This document shows positions 15,756 to 23,304 of a stretch of 46,955 nucleotides of DNA, in pieces. Numbering within the stretch: the stretch's first letter is position 1; each line of letters starts with the position of its first letter. Where the stretch lies: positions 1-46,955 of the forward strand of contig WRAY01000018.1 in assembly GCA_009779975.1 (NCBI GenBank), in the 5' to 3' direction. The notes beneath the pieces are model-generated. The model saw nothing but the letters and a program-made list of their open reading frames with translations. It was not told the origin of the DNA and ran no database searches. This DNA comes from Bacillota bacterium (lineage in GTDB: Bacteria; Bacillota; Clostridia; Christensenellales; Pumilibacteraceae). The translations under genes were made by a program, and so were the position numbers.

Positions 15756-16727
15756 CTATTTCATCTCATTAGTCTCAAACAATTCCATAAAATCGCTCCC
15801 CTTTTCAAGAACATATTTTCCTTCTTTTGTTCTCGTCTTTCTTTGTCTTAATTCTTTTGCCATTTGACTTCCAAGTGTTTTGTCCGTTAATTCATAAATA
15901 TTGTCAAACAATCCTTCGGCAAAAAAACTATAATGACTTGTCGCTGTGAAAATAATGTGGTCAACAAGAATTATTCCTATAGCAGATAATGCAATCCCAA
16001 TTCTGTTGGTTGCATTTTTATCTGCCTCGCTTGCCTGCAAAGTTCCTGCCGGATGGTTATGGGATAAGATTACTTTTACCGCACCATGGCGGCATGCGGT
16101 TTGAACTATTTTTTTAATGTCTAGCGTTGTGTAGTTAGTATCGCCCTCCGAAACAGTGTCAACACTAAGCACCCTGTCGTTAGTGTCAAGAGTGCAAACA
16201 ATTAGCCGTTCATTGTTTCTATTTCGGAAAAATGGGCGAAGATAATCAACTGCAAGCAGAGTCGAATCCAAAAATGCATTGTTTTTCAATTTTGATATTT
16301 CCGCTTTTCTGGCAGCAGGAATTATTGAATTTAAATAGCGAGCTACCTCATCAGTTATATACGGCATCTCAATTAGTTCTTCAATTGTGGCATTAAGAAC
16401 TCCGAAAAAAGTTCCAAAGCGATTAATCAAATCATGTGCAATAGCGTTTGTGTCAACTCGTTTTATCACCGGAAACAAAAGATATTCCAAAACTTCATGC
16501 TCAGAAAAACTCTCAAAATCGGGGTCAGAATCCACTGAAAAACGAACCCTCTCACGCCTTCCCTCATGATAGTGTTTTTTTTCATTTTTGATAGTTTTTT
16601 CAAGAAGTGTTTCTTTTGACTTTTCTGTTTGCTTTGTTGATGGCTTTTTCTCTTCTTTCAAATCAACCTTTTGCTTGTCAATATCACATATTACCTTTTG
16701 CAAATCATTCAAAAAATCTTTTGACAT
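15756..16727 (-). CDS. radC: RadC-family JAB1/MPN metalloprotein
   Basis: 323 aa from the ATG at 16727, preceded by GGGAGG. The C-terminal MPN domain carries the JAMM metal site SHNHPAGTLQASEAD (His-x-His, then Ser and Asp), and helix-hairpin-helix-like sequence lies before it, as in RadC. The family was named for DNA repair, but its true role is unsettled; many members are linked to mobile DNA. The N-terminal 60 residues are a Lys/Glu-rich extension not usual for RadC. It is immediately downstream of the XRE regulator (25 nt), so it may be in that autoregulated unit. Ends opposite the nadE terminator. Confidence 0.85.
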   Translation of the reverse strand: MSKDFLNDLQKVICDIDKQKVDLKEEKKPSTKQTEKSKETLLEKTIKNEKKHYHEGRRERVRFSVDSDPDFESFSEHEVLEYLLFPVIKRVDTNAIAHDLINRFGTFFGVLNATIEELIEMPYITDEVARYLNSIIPAARKAEISKLKNNAFLDSTLLAVDYLRPFFRNRNNERLIVCTLDTNDRVLSVDTVSEGDTNYTTLDIKKIVQTACRHGAVKVILSHNHPAGTLQASEADKNATNRIGIALSAIGIILVDHIIFTATSHYSFFAEGLFDNIYELTDKTLGSQMAKELRQRKTRTKEGKYVLEKGSDFMELFETNEMK

Positions 16728-16752
16728 CTTTAGTTTCCTCCCTTTCCATATT

Positions 16753-16947
16753 TTAGTCTTCAATACCTAGCAAATAGCCAACAGTCACATCATAAATCTT
16801 AGCAAGAGAAATCAGTATTTTAGTCGGTATATCATTCTCGCCGGTTTCATATTTTGAATACCCGGTTTGAGTCATATTCAACTGTTTTGCAAGTTCAGTT
16901 TGAGTAAAATCTTTCTCTTCTCTCAGTTCTTTTAATCGATTTTTCAT
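16753..16947 (-). CDS. XRE-family repressor, copy 1
   Basis: 64 aa. Cro/C1-type helix-turn-helix: LKELREEKDFTQTELAKQLN, recognition helix near TQTGYSKYE, then KILISLAKIYDVTVGYLLG. Start at 16947 because TATAAT at 16954-16959 ends only 6 nt before the ATG; the open frame extends further, but that start lies in the -10 region. A 19-bp palindrome (16962-16980) next to the -10 box is the likely operator, so it probably represses itself and the divergent unit at 17028. Homologous to copy 2 (17098-17298), as C-termini (VTVGYLLG-x-ED) and flanks match. Confidence 0.8.
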   Translation of the reverse strand: MKNRLKELREEKDFTQTELAKQLNMTQTGYSKYETGENDIPTKILISLAKIYDVTVGYLLGIED

Positions 16948-16961
16948 GAAAATATTATACC

Positions 16962-16980
16962 ACAACCTGTTTCAGGTTGT
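16962..16980. promoter_or_regulatory. Operator palindrome of XRE copy 1
   Basis: ACAACCTG and CAGGTTGT flank a TTT centre, a perfect 8-bp inverted repeat. It lies between the minus-strand -10 box of the repressor gene and a divergent plus-strand promoter (TTGATA 16980-16985, 17 nt, TATAAT 17003-17008). A half-site AACAGGTT recurs at 16996-17003. Confidence 0.7.
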
Positions 16981-17027
16981 TGATATTTAATCTAAAACAG
17001 GTTATAATATTGTCATAGAAGTAAAAT

Positions 17028-17097
17028 ATGAAATCAAAAAAATGTATTAATTGTGCAAACTATATCGAACTATCTAACCGACCTTTTATATTAGAGA
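17028..17097 (+). pseudogene. Truncated copy of the small cysteine-rich gene at 17380
   Basis: The first 39 nt (MKSKKCINCANYI) are identical in protein to the gene at 17380. A 12-nt in-frame deletion and the ELSNR segment follow, then similarity ends where the second XRE gene begins. The apparent 90-codon frame runs antisense through that gene and is not credible beyond about codon 22. It is the left-over of a tandem duplication of the regulator plus small-protein module. Confidence 0.7.
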
Positions 17098-17298
17098 TTA
17101 GTCTTCAACACCCAGCAAATAACCAACAGTCACATCTAACACTTTTGCTATTTGACATAGCATTTTATAGTCAGGCTCTCTTCCTTGAGTTTCCCAATGC
17201 CGCACCGCAGAATCAGTTACTCCCAACTTTTCAGCCAATTGCACTTGTGTCAAATGACTCTCTAGTCTTAATGCTTTTAATGTTTTTGCAAATTCCAT
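17098..17298 (-). CDS. XRE-family repressor, copy 2
   Basis: 66 aa. Cro/C1-type helix-turn-helix: LKALRLESHLTQVQLAEKLG, recognition region TDSAVRHWE, then LCQIAKVLDVTVGYLLGVED. The start at 17298 sits 6 nt after TATAAT (17305-17310) with no Shine-Dalgarno site. It is a paralogue of copy 1 with a different recognition helix and a different operator palindrome (17337-17355) of the same 8-3-8 layout. It is divergent from the cysteine-rich gene at 17380, which it probably controls. Confidence 0.8.
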   Translation of the reverse strand: MEFAKTLKALRLESHLTQVQLAEKLGVTDSAVRHWETQGREPDYKMLCQIAKVLDVTVGYLLGVED

Positions 17299-17331
17299 AA
17301 AAATATTATAGTTCAAAGTGGGCGATTTTGC

Positions 17332-17360
17332 CTGACATCGTCCATATTGGACGATACAAT
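17332..17360 (+). promoter_or_regulatory. Promoter with operator palindrome of XRE copy 2
   Basis: CTGACA (17332-17337), 17-nt spacer, TACAAT (17355-17360) for the gene at 17380. The spacer is filled by a perfect inverted repeat (ATCGTCCA, TAT, TGGACGAT; 17337-17355), so a bound repressor would block the polymerase. Confidence 0.75.
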
Positions 17361-17379
17361 ATAATTACGGAGGTAAAAT

Positions 17380-17634
17380 ATGAAATCAAAAAAATGTATT
17401 AATTGTGCAAACTATATTGCTTATTACAAGCAACTATCTAATCGATATGTGAAACTAAATAATGGATTTTGCACAAAACAAAAAACGCCAAAAACTCAAC
17501 ACGAAACTTGCAAAGAATTTCAGTTCAATGAATGCAAAGAAAGAACAAAAGAAGAAAGATTGCTCTATTCCCTAGAACAATCTTTACAATCTATTAATGA
17601 CATCGCCCAAATACTCGCTGACAAAATACAATGA
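17380..17634 (+). CDS. Small cysteine-rich protein, putative zinc-binding
   Basis: 84 aa. CINCANY near the N-terminus (C6, C9), then FCTKQK (C31) and ETCKEF (C44) could form a C4 zinc site; the second half is a helix rich in Glu/Leu. I do not recognise a family. It has a strong GGAGG site and a promoter whose spacer is the likely operator of the divergent XRE repressor. This paired layout is that of prophage- or element-type control modules, but no phage genes follow. Confidence 0.65.
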   Translation: MKSKKCINCANYIAYYKQLSNRYVKLNNGFCTKQKTPKTQHETCKEFQFNECKERTKEERLLYSLEQSLQSINDIAQILADKIQ

Positions 17635-17638
17635 TTAT

Positions 17639-18355
17639 TCAATAATTCCCATTATGATAAACTTCTTTGACATCATCGTTATCTTCTAGCATATCCAGCA
17701 TTTTTTCAAACTTTATTGTGTCAATGACAGTGATATAATTGCTTGGCAATTTTGTTAAACTAGCATCTAATATTGTGAAGTTATGTTTTTCAATTTCACT
17801 CAGAACTTCATAAAAATTATTGACATCTGTTATTATTTCAAAAACATCATCATTTGAAGAAAAATCTTCCGCCCCGGCATCAAGTGCAGTTGCTAAAACA
17901 TCGTCCTCATTCATTCCTTCTTTTTTCTCAATTACAATCAGTCCGCAATTTTTAAATAGATATGAAACACAGCCGGAAACTCCTAAACTTCCGCCAAATT
18001 TGTCAAATGACAGTCTAACATCTTGAGCAGTTCGATTTTTATTGTCGGTTAGACATTCAACGATGACCGCAACACCATTCACTCCATAACCTTCATAGAC
18101 AGTGTTTTCATAGTTTATTGAACCCAACTCTCCGCCCGCCTTCTTAATCGCACGAGTTATGTTATCTGACGGCATATTTTGAGATTTTGCTTTTGCAATA
18201 GCGTCACGAAGCCGCGAATTTGCATTAGAATCCATACCGCCAAGTTTTACCGCAACAGCAATCTCACGCCCAATCTTAGTGAAAACCTTTGCCCTCGCCG
18301 CATCCGTTTTTCCCTTTGCTCTCTTTATCTGTGACCACTTAGAATGACCTGCCAT
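17639..18355 (-). CDS. yebC: YebC/PmpR family protein
   Basis: 238 aa, the family's usual length. Begins with the signature MAGHSKWSQIKRAKGKTDAA and contains NMPSDNITRAIKKA and YEGYGVNGVAVIVECLTDN. YebC-type proteins were described as DNA-binding regulators, and YebC2 members as translation factors that relieve stalling at proline stretches; which applies here is not decided by sequence. AAGGAG lies upstream of the ATG. It ends 4 nt from the convergent cysteine-rich gene. Confidence 0.9.
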   Translation of the reverse strand: MAGHSKWSQIKRAKGKTDAARAKVFTKIGREIAVAVKLGGMDSNANSRLRDAIAKAKSQNMPSDNITRAIKKAGGELGSINYENTVYEGYGVNGVAVIVECLTDNKNRTAQDVRLSFDKFGGSLGVSGCVSYLFKNCGLIVIEKKEGMNEDDVLATALDAGAEDFSSNDDVFEIITDVNNFYEVLSEIEKHNFTILDASLTKLPSNYITVIDTIKFEKMLDMLEDNDDVKEVYHNGNY

Positions 18356-18574
18356 CTAAAAACTCCTTTCTAACGCACAACAAATGTCAACAAATTTTCA
18401 AACAGTTCAACAATCATTGGCACTAGTAAAATAATATCACAAACTAAAAAAAGTGTCAACTATTTTCAATAGTTTTACCTGAAGTTACCATGCAATTTCA
18501 ACGACAAGTTTAATATCTTAGCATTTTTGTCTTTATAAGCACAAGCAAAAATGCTCCTCGTATAAAAATTAGTT

Positions 18575-19417
18575 CTATCTATCAAGTAATTTTTGCATAC
18601 TTGTGTGCTTGTTGAATTTGGTTGCGAGAGTTTCTAGTTCCAGTTCGTTGATTTCGCCTATTTTTTTGAAGGAGTTGTCTATTATTATAAATCTTGAAAA
18701 GTAGTTTGGATTAAGAAGGCGCATGATTTGAAGAATGGTCATGCTATCGTCAATCATGATTTCTTTTACTTGCAATCCTTTTTTTAGTCTTGAGAATCTG
18801 TGTGTCATTGAAAATAACCTTTCATATTTTGAATTTTTGTCAGGAATTATTGTTGAGGTGAAAATAAATAGTGAAACAACGATAAAAGACGGGTTTAAAT
18901 GTCCAAAAATCAACACTATGACAGACACAACATTCAAAACCACTGCAAAAATAATGCCAAAAACTTTCAAAATGCGATATGCTTGTTTTCTTGAATGTTT
19001 TGAGGAAATTAACGCTAAGAGCGCTCTTCCTCCGTCAAGCGGATAAATCGGAATAAGATTGAACACTGCCGTGAACACGCTCGCCATGACAAATACATTT
19101 GAAAAAGCATAGGTTGCCGGAACCAACCACCAGAGTGCAACGAATAAAAAAGCAAATATAAGATTGACAAATGGTCCTGCAATAGAAATCAAAACATCGT
19201 GCTGCCACTTGACTCCATCCAAATTTCCCGTCAATTGTGCCCCATATGGAGCAAGTTTGAGTTTGTTTAGAGAATACCCCAACCTTTTTGCAACAAAAGC
19301 ATGCGCAAATTCATGAAGCAGAATAACAAAAAAATAACTGACAGCCTCAATCCAAAAACCAAAGAGTATCAGCATTGCAATCATCAAAATAAAAAGTGGC
19401 GAGATTGAAAATTTCAT
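18575..19417 (-). CDS. spoIVFB: SpoIVFB-like site-2 (M50) membrane protease
   Basis: 280 aa. Six or so membrane helices with the zinc site HEFAH (about 36-40) and the second motif PIYPLDGGRALLAL (about 126), typical of SpoIVFB-type site-2 proteases; a soluble C-terminal domain of about 80 residues follows, CBS-like in position. In sporulating Bacillota SpoIVFB cleaves pro-sigma K in the mother cell. The gene just upstream codes for a single-span protein in the place of SpoIVFA. No clear Shine-Dalgarno site is seen. Whether this organism sporulates is unknown; it could serve another regulated proteolysis. Confidence 0.8.
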   Translation of the reverse strand: MKFSISPLFILMIAMLILFGFWIEAVSYFFVILLHEFAHAFVAKRLGYSLNKLKLAPYGAQLTGNLDGVKWQHDVLISIAGPFVNLIFAFLFVALWWLVPATYAFSNVFVMASVFTAVFNLIPIYPLDGGRALLALISSKHSRKQAYRILKVFGIIFAVVLNVVSVIVLIFGHLNPSFIVVSLFIFTSTIIPDKNSKYERLFSMTHRFSRLKKGLQVKEIMIDDSMTILQIMRLLNPNYFSRFIIIDNSFKKIGEINELELETLATKFNKHTSMQKLLDR

Positions 19418-19452
19418 TTGAGTTGTTTTTTATATCCGCTTACAATAAACAA

Positions 19453-19486
19453 GCAGGAACGAACGCCCTTGCTCGCTCATCCCTAC
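19453..19486. repeat. Repeat with GTAGGG end that supplies the stop codon of the upstream gene
   Basis: A GC-rich segment with internal GAACGAACGC and GAGCGAGCAAG blocks, starting GTAGGGATGAGC on the minus strand. Its first bases provide the TAG that ends the 109-aa gene. It resembles the GTAGGGGCGG family at its edge but differs inside. Confidence 0.45.
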
Positions 19487-19812
19487 GAATTGCTATATTC
19501 TTCATCACTTTCCTCACTCTCACCACTTCTTAACTCTCTTATTCCCTCAACAAAGGCAATTTCGCCTTGCACTTCTCTATCGCTTCCCATCATGTCAAAA
19601 GTTATAGCGGTTCTTATTGCATTTCTGGTTGAAGAGGCAAAATTCAAAGGGATTAATTGCAATGAAAAAATAAGTGCCAAAAGCACTCCGCCAATAAGCG
19701 TTTTGTAGAAAAGTCCGCTCCCAGCACTAAACCCTCCTCGTTTCTTTTTCAAGCGGGATTCTGCTTTTGAAACATCAACAGCAACCTTATTCATTCCGTC
19801 ATATTTATCCAT
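19483..19812 (-). CDS. Small single-span membrane protein, possible SpoIVFA remnant
   Basis: 109 aa. A basic N-terminus (SRLKKKRGG) is followed by one membrane helix (about 36-56, LIGGVLLALIFSLQLIPL) and an acidic external tail ending SEESDEEYSNS. The position directly before a SpoIVFB-like protease and the one-span topology suit SpoIVFA, but the M23-like C-terminal domain is absent and the stop codon comes from a repeat, so it may be truncated. TATAAT at 19818-19823 ends 5 nt before the ATG, suggesting a leaderless mRNA; the -35 region is weak. Confidence 0.5.
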   Translation of the reverse strand: MDKYDGMNKVAVDVSKAESRLKKKRGGFSAGSGLFYKTLIGGVLLALIFSLQLIPLNFASSTRNAIRTAITFDMMGSDREVQGEIAFVEGIRELRSGESEESDEEYSNS

Positions 19813-19998
19813 AGAACATTATATGCTCAATTGTCGACCATGATGACTTGCTTGTCCCATTATTTAAAATATAATATTTAAAATGAATTCTTGCAAAAAA
19901 AGAGGGCAACAGAATGTGTTACCCTCTGGGAATAAAAATTCGTTAAAAGTGTATTTTCATTAACTATGCGTGACACACTTTAAGATAACACCAAAAAA

Positions 19999-21828
19999 CT
20001 ATTCAACTGTTACTGATTTTGCCAGATTTCTTGGTTTATCTGGGTCTATTTCTTTTGCCACTGCTGTTAGATATGAGATGATTTGCATTGGTATTATGCT
20101 TGCTATGGGCGACAGAATACCCAGCCTTGGAACTTCGTAGATGTAATCATACGCATCTTTAGGTAAGTCTTGATTGGTTATTGCAAAGACTTTTGCTCCT
20201 CTCGCTTTTACTTCATAGAGTGCGTTTAGAGTTTTGTCTTTAAGTGTTGAATCAGTCAAATATGCAACAACTAAATAGTTGTTTTCAATGAGAGCGATTG
20301 TTCCGTGTTTCAATTCCCCTGCCGGATATGCACTGCAATGAATATAGGTTATTTCCTTCAACTTCAAACTTGCTTCCGATGCTGTTGCATAGTCAATTCC
20401 ACGCCCTAAAAACATTATTGCCTTTTCATCTTTGAAGATTTTTATTATGTCACTATTGATTTTATCAAGTCCGGATTCTATCACTTCCCTTGCTGCTTTT
20501 GGTAAATTCAACAACATCTCTTTTAGTGCATTTATTTGGTCTTGCGGCATTGTTTGTTTGATGTCCGCTAAATATAATGCAAAAGAATACAAGGCAACGA
20601 GTTGAGAGTTATAGGCTTTTGTGCTTGCAACTGCTATTTCTTTTTTTGCTCTTGTTATTATCCTGCTGTCTGCGCCAAGGGCTATAGCAGAAGTAGTGTT
20701 ATTTACCACTGCAAGCGTTAATGCTCTTTTTTTCTTCGCTAATTCCAATGCCGCCAGTGTGTCAGCGGTCTCTCCGCTTTGGCTTATCAATACAACTAAT
20801 GTTTCTTTTCCGATTAGTGGATTTGAATATCTAAACTCGCTTGCAACCTCAACATATGATGGGATTTTTGTGAATTTTTCCAAAACAGTTTTTGCGCTGA
20901 GTCCTGCGTGATATGCCGTCCCGCAACCAACCAAAACTATTTTTTTGATTTTTTTGAGTTTGTTTTTTTCCAAATTAAAAAAACACTTTTTAACTCCTAT
21001 GACAGTTTCATGAATTGCTGACGGAATTTCTTTTATTTCCTTTAGCATGTGATGAGCGTTATTTCCCAATTCATCGCTATTTTCCTCCTTTTCATAAACA
21101 ATACTATTCTTCTTTTTTTCCCTTCCCCTCGTATCAAAAAAATTTACTTCTCCTTTTTTGATTAGCGCCAATTCATCGTCATCCAAAATAAAAATCTCGC
21201 CTCCATGCTTTGAAGCAACGCCGACATCACTCGCGATAAAAGATGCGGTGTTAGATTTTGAAACAACCAAAGGACTTCCCCTTTTTACACACACAATTAA
21301 ATCAGGAAAATCTGTGTTTAGTATCGCAAGAGCATATGAGCCGGAAAGTTTTCTTATTGCCTTTAAAATTGAATGAAAATAGAAAATTTCACATTTTATG
21401 TTATCTGTGTCAGACATACTATTTGAAATTATTTTGTTTATTAGGTGCGGAATAACTTCTGTGTCGGTTTCAGATGTGAATACTACTCCCTCGCTTTCCA
21501 GTTCTTTTTTTAGGCATGCGTAATTTTCTATTATGCCGTTATGAACAACTGCAATATTTTGACTAATGTGTGGATGTGAATTTTTGTCGGACGGCGCACC
21601 ATGCGTTGCCCATCTCGTGTGTCCAATTCCGATAGTGCTTTTAAGAGTTTTTGGAATTGCCTCTTCAGTGTTTTTAACTCTCCCCTTCTTTTTGATAACT
21701 CTCAGTTTACCATCTTCAATAACCCCGACTCCGGCACTATCATAGCCTCTATATTCCAACTTTTTTAATCCGTCAACAACAATGTCTGTTGCACTATCAT
21801 TTCCTATGTAGCCAATAATTCCACACAT
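19999..21828 (-). CDS. glmS: Glutamine-fructose-6-phosphate aminotransferase
   Basis: 609 aa, normal length. Makes glucosamine 6-phosphate for peptidoglycan precursors. The N-terminal nucleophile Cys2 stands in MCGIIGYIGN; LEYRGYDSAG, GHTRWATHG and HNGIIENY complete the glutaminase domain. Two SIS domains follow (GCGTAYHAGL, SQSGETADTL, LGRGIDYATA), ending with the conserved PRNLAKSVTVE. AAGGAG lies upstream of the ATG. The 130-nt leader shows no glmS-ribozyme core. Substrate fructose 6-phosphate links it to pgi and pfp nearby. Confidence 0.95.
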   Translation of the reverse strand: MCGIIGYIGNDSATDIVVDGLKKLEYRGYDSAGVGVIEDGKLRVIKKKGRVKNTEEAIPKTLKSTIGIGHTRWATHGAPSDKNSHPHISQNIAVVHNGIIENYACLKKELESEGVVFTSETDTEVIPHLINKIISNSMSDTDNIKCEIFYFHSILKAIRKLSGSYALAILNTDFPDLIVCVKRGSPLVVSKSNTASFIASDVGVASKHGGEIFILDDDELALIKKGEVNFFDTRGREKKKNSIVYEKEENSDELGNNAHHMLKEIKEIPSAIHETVIGVKKCFFNLEKNKLKKIKKIVLVGCGTAYHAGLSAKTVLEKFTKIPSYVEVASEFRYSNPLIGKETLVVLISQSGETADTLAALELAKKKRALTLAVVNNTTSAIALGADSRIITRAKKEIAVASTKAYNSQLVALYSFALYLADIKQTMPQDQINALKEMLLNLPKAAREVIESGLDKINSDIIKIFKDEKAIMFLGRGIDYATASEASLKLKEITYIHCSAYPAGELKHGTIALIENNYLVVAYLTDSTLKDKTLNALYEVKARGAKVFAITNQDLPKDAYDYIYEVPRLGILSPIASIIPMQIISYLTAVAKEIDPDKPRNLAKSVTVE

Positions 21829-21956
21829 AAACCATCATCTCCTTATATCAACAGCAAATAAGTTCACCATTCGTTTCATATCGCTGATTGCACTTTTTCA
21901 GTCTATGCTTAAATACCGTTTTGTGTGAATTTTATAGATTGCTCTCTGCATAAAGC

Positions 21957-21989
21957 AAAACACCTCATCGTGAAGTGATGAGGTGTTTT
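21957..21989 (-). terminator. Terminator of the sugar isomerase-like gene
   Basis: A perfect 13-bp stem (21957-21969 with 21977-21989) with a 7-nt loop and T-rich tails on both strands. It separates the isomerase-like gene from glmS. A possible glmS promoter (TTGCTT, 16 nt, TATAAA on the minus strand) overlaps its downstream side. Confidence 0.8.
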
Positions 21990-22002
21990 GTTATTGATTA
22001 TT

Positions 22003-23220
22003 TTAAGTTTCATTGTCTATAATAGATTCATTCGTGTTTTCTTTAATAGTATTGGCTGCAGTTTCAGCAAATAGCACATCTGTTTCAATATTAGTTTCAG
22101 TCATCATAATAGCAGTCTCTTTAATTTTTTCTTCCTCATTTGCAGCGAATTTAATATCTTCTTTTGCAGTTTTTTCACCTTTTTTCTCTTCTCTCATTCT
22201 TTCTTTCAGCAACTTCACTCTTTCCTTATCTTCTCTCTCTTTTTCTCTTTCCCTTTCTTTTGCAATTCTTTCTTTCTCTTCACGAATTTTTATCAAAGAT
22301 TTCTCTTTCTCTAGTCTTTCTTTTTCTTTTTCTCTCTCTTTTAGTTCTTTTATGTGATTTTTATCTTTAGAAAGGTCAACGTTTTCATATTTTGTAGTAT
22401 CACGAGTTAAGAATTTTACTACTTTATTCTCTTTCTTTGGAGCAAGCATCAGACTTCTTAGGTAATCATAAGATGCTTTTAACTCGTTTATATCTTTGTA
22501 GTCCTTTGGGTATACTTCCAAAAGCATGACAGGATTTAGATGCCTTGCTTCAATCTCATTAAAAAACTCTTCAAAATTGAAACTTGACTTTCTATTGGGT
22601 AAATAAGTTTTTCCATGAACATAATCACACAAATGAACAGTCGACACTTTTTTTCCCATAGCATCAAGAAATCTTTTCGGTGAAATTCCTGCTTGCAATG
22701 CATGCTTCACATCAAGTGTGCCGGTTACTCCCGGACATGCCTTTAGCATTTTTTCAAAAAATTCAGGTTCATTTGCATGGGAATAGGAAACATTTTCATA
22801 ACTTAATCTAACATTCATTGAAAGTGCAATATCGCTTAGTTCATTGAGGCGTGCAAAAAACTTTTCCTCATCAAGAACAGAGTATTTTGTTAATTTCAAC
22901 GGACCGTGAAAAGTGTAATATCTTGCTCCAAGAATTGAGGCAGCATAGAGAACCTTTTTGAAAGTTTGCTCAGCATCAAAGCGAACTCGTGAGTTATCAT
23001 TAAAAAGTTCAGGCTCAAATTGAGTTCCGAGCGCATGAACTGAATGAATGTTAATGTGTCCTTTTTTTGTTGTCAAAAGTCCGATATAAGGTCTTTCGTA
23101 TTCATAGAAAGTGTTCAAAAACACCTCAGCAAAAGGCACTCCCATTTGAGCGAGTGTAGAAAAAGCATTCTCATTAGGCACCCTATTAAAAAACGATGCT
23201 GTTGAAATTCCCAGATACAT
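22003..23220 (-). CDS. Xylose isomerase-like TIM-barrel protein with a long charged tail
   Basis: 405 aa. Residues 1-270 match the sugar phosphate isomerase/epimerase (AP endonuclease 2) TIM barrel: MYLGISTASFF, HSVHALGTQ, YYTFHGPLK, YENVSY, TLDVKHA, VHLCDY, MLLEVYP, with the metal-binding Glu/His/Asp residues in place. Residues about 290-365 are an uninterrupted Lys/Glu/Arg coiled coil (KEREKEKERLEKEK and similar), followed by an acidic tail. The tail is not usual for this family and may bind RNA, membrane or a partner. The AGAGGTG site supports the start. Substrate unknown. Confidence 0.75.
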   Translation of the reverse strand: MYLGISTASFFNRVPNENAFSTLAQMGVPFAEVFLNTFYEYERPYIGLLTTKKGHINIHSVHALGTQFEPELFNDNSRVRFDAEQTFKKVLYAASILGARYYTFHGPLKLTKYSVLDEEKFFARLNELSDIALSMNVRLSYENVSYSHANEPEFFEKMLKACPGVTGTLDVKHALQAGISPKRFLDAMGKKVSTVHLCDYVHGKTYLPNRKSSFNFEEFFNEIEARHLNPVMLLEVYPKDYKDINELKASYDYLRSLMLAPKKENKVVKFLTRDTTKYENVDLSKDKNHIKELKEREKEKERLEKEKSLIKIREEKERIAKEREREKEREDKERVKLLKERMREEKKGEKTAKEDIKFAANEEEKIKETAIMMTETNIETDVLFAETAANTIKENTNESIIDNET

Positions 23221-23304
23221 ATTTTCACCTCTTTTTTAGTGCAAAATACCAAAGCAATAATGCACAATTTTTGATTAATTCTTTTTACTTTTGCCCTCAA
23301 TTTT

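Noticed and set aside
17028-17300. 90-aa plus-strand ORF
   Set aside because: Only the first 22 codons match the cysteine-rich family; the remainder is antisense to the second XRE gene.
21829-21960. glmS ribozyme upstream of glmS
   Set aside because: The leader lacks the conserved ribozyme core; only a terminator of the upstream gene and a probable promoter are seen.
22013-22370. Plus-strand ORFs rich in Ser/Phe/Leu antisense to the isomerase tail
   Set aside because: They are the reverse reading of the Lys/Glu/Arg coiled coil, without ribosome site or promoter.
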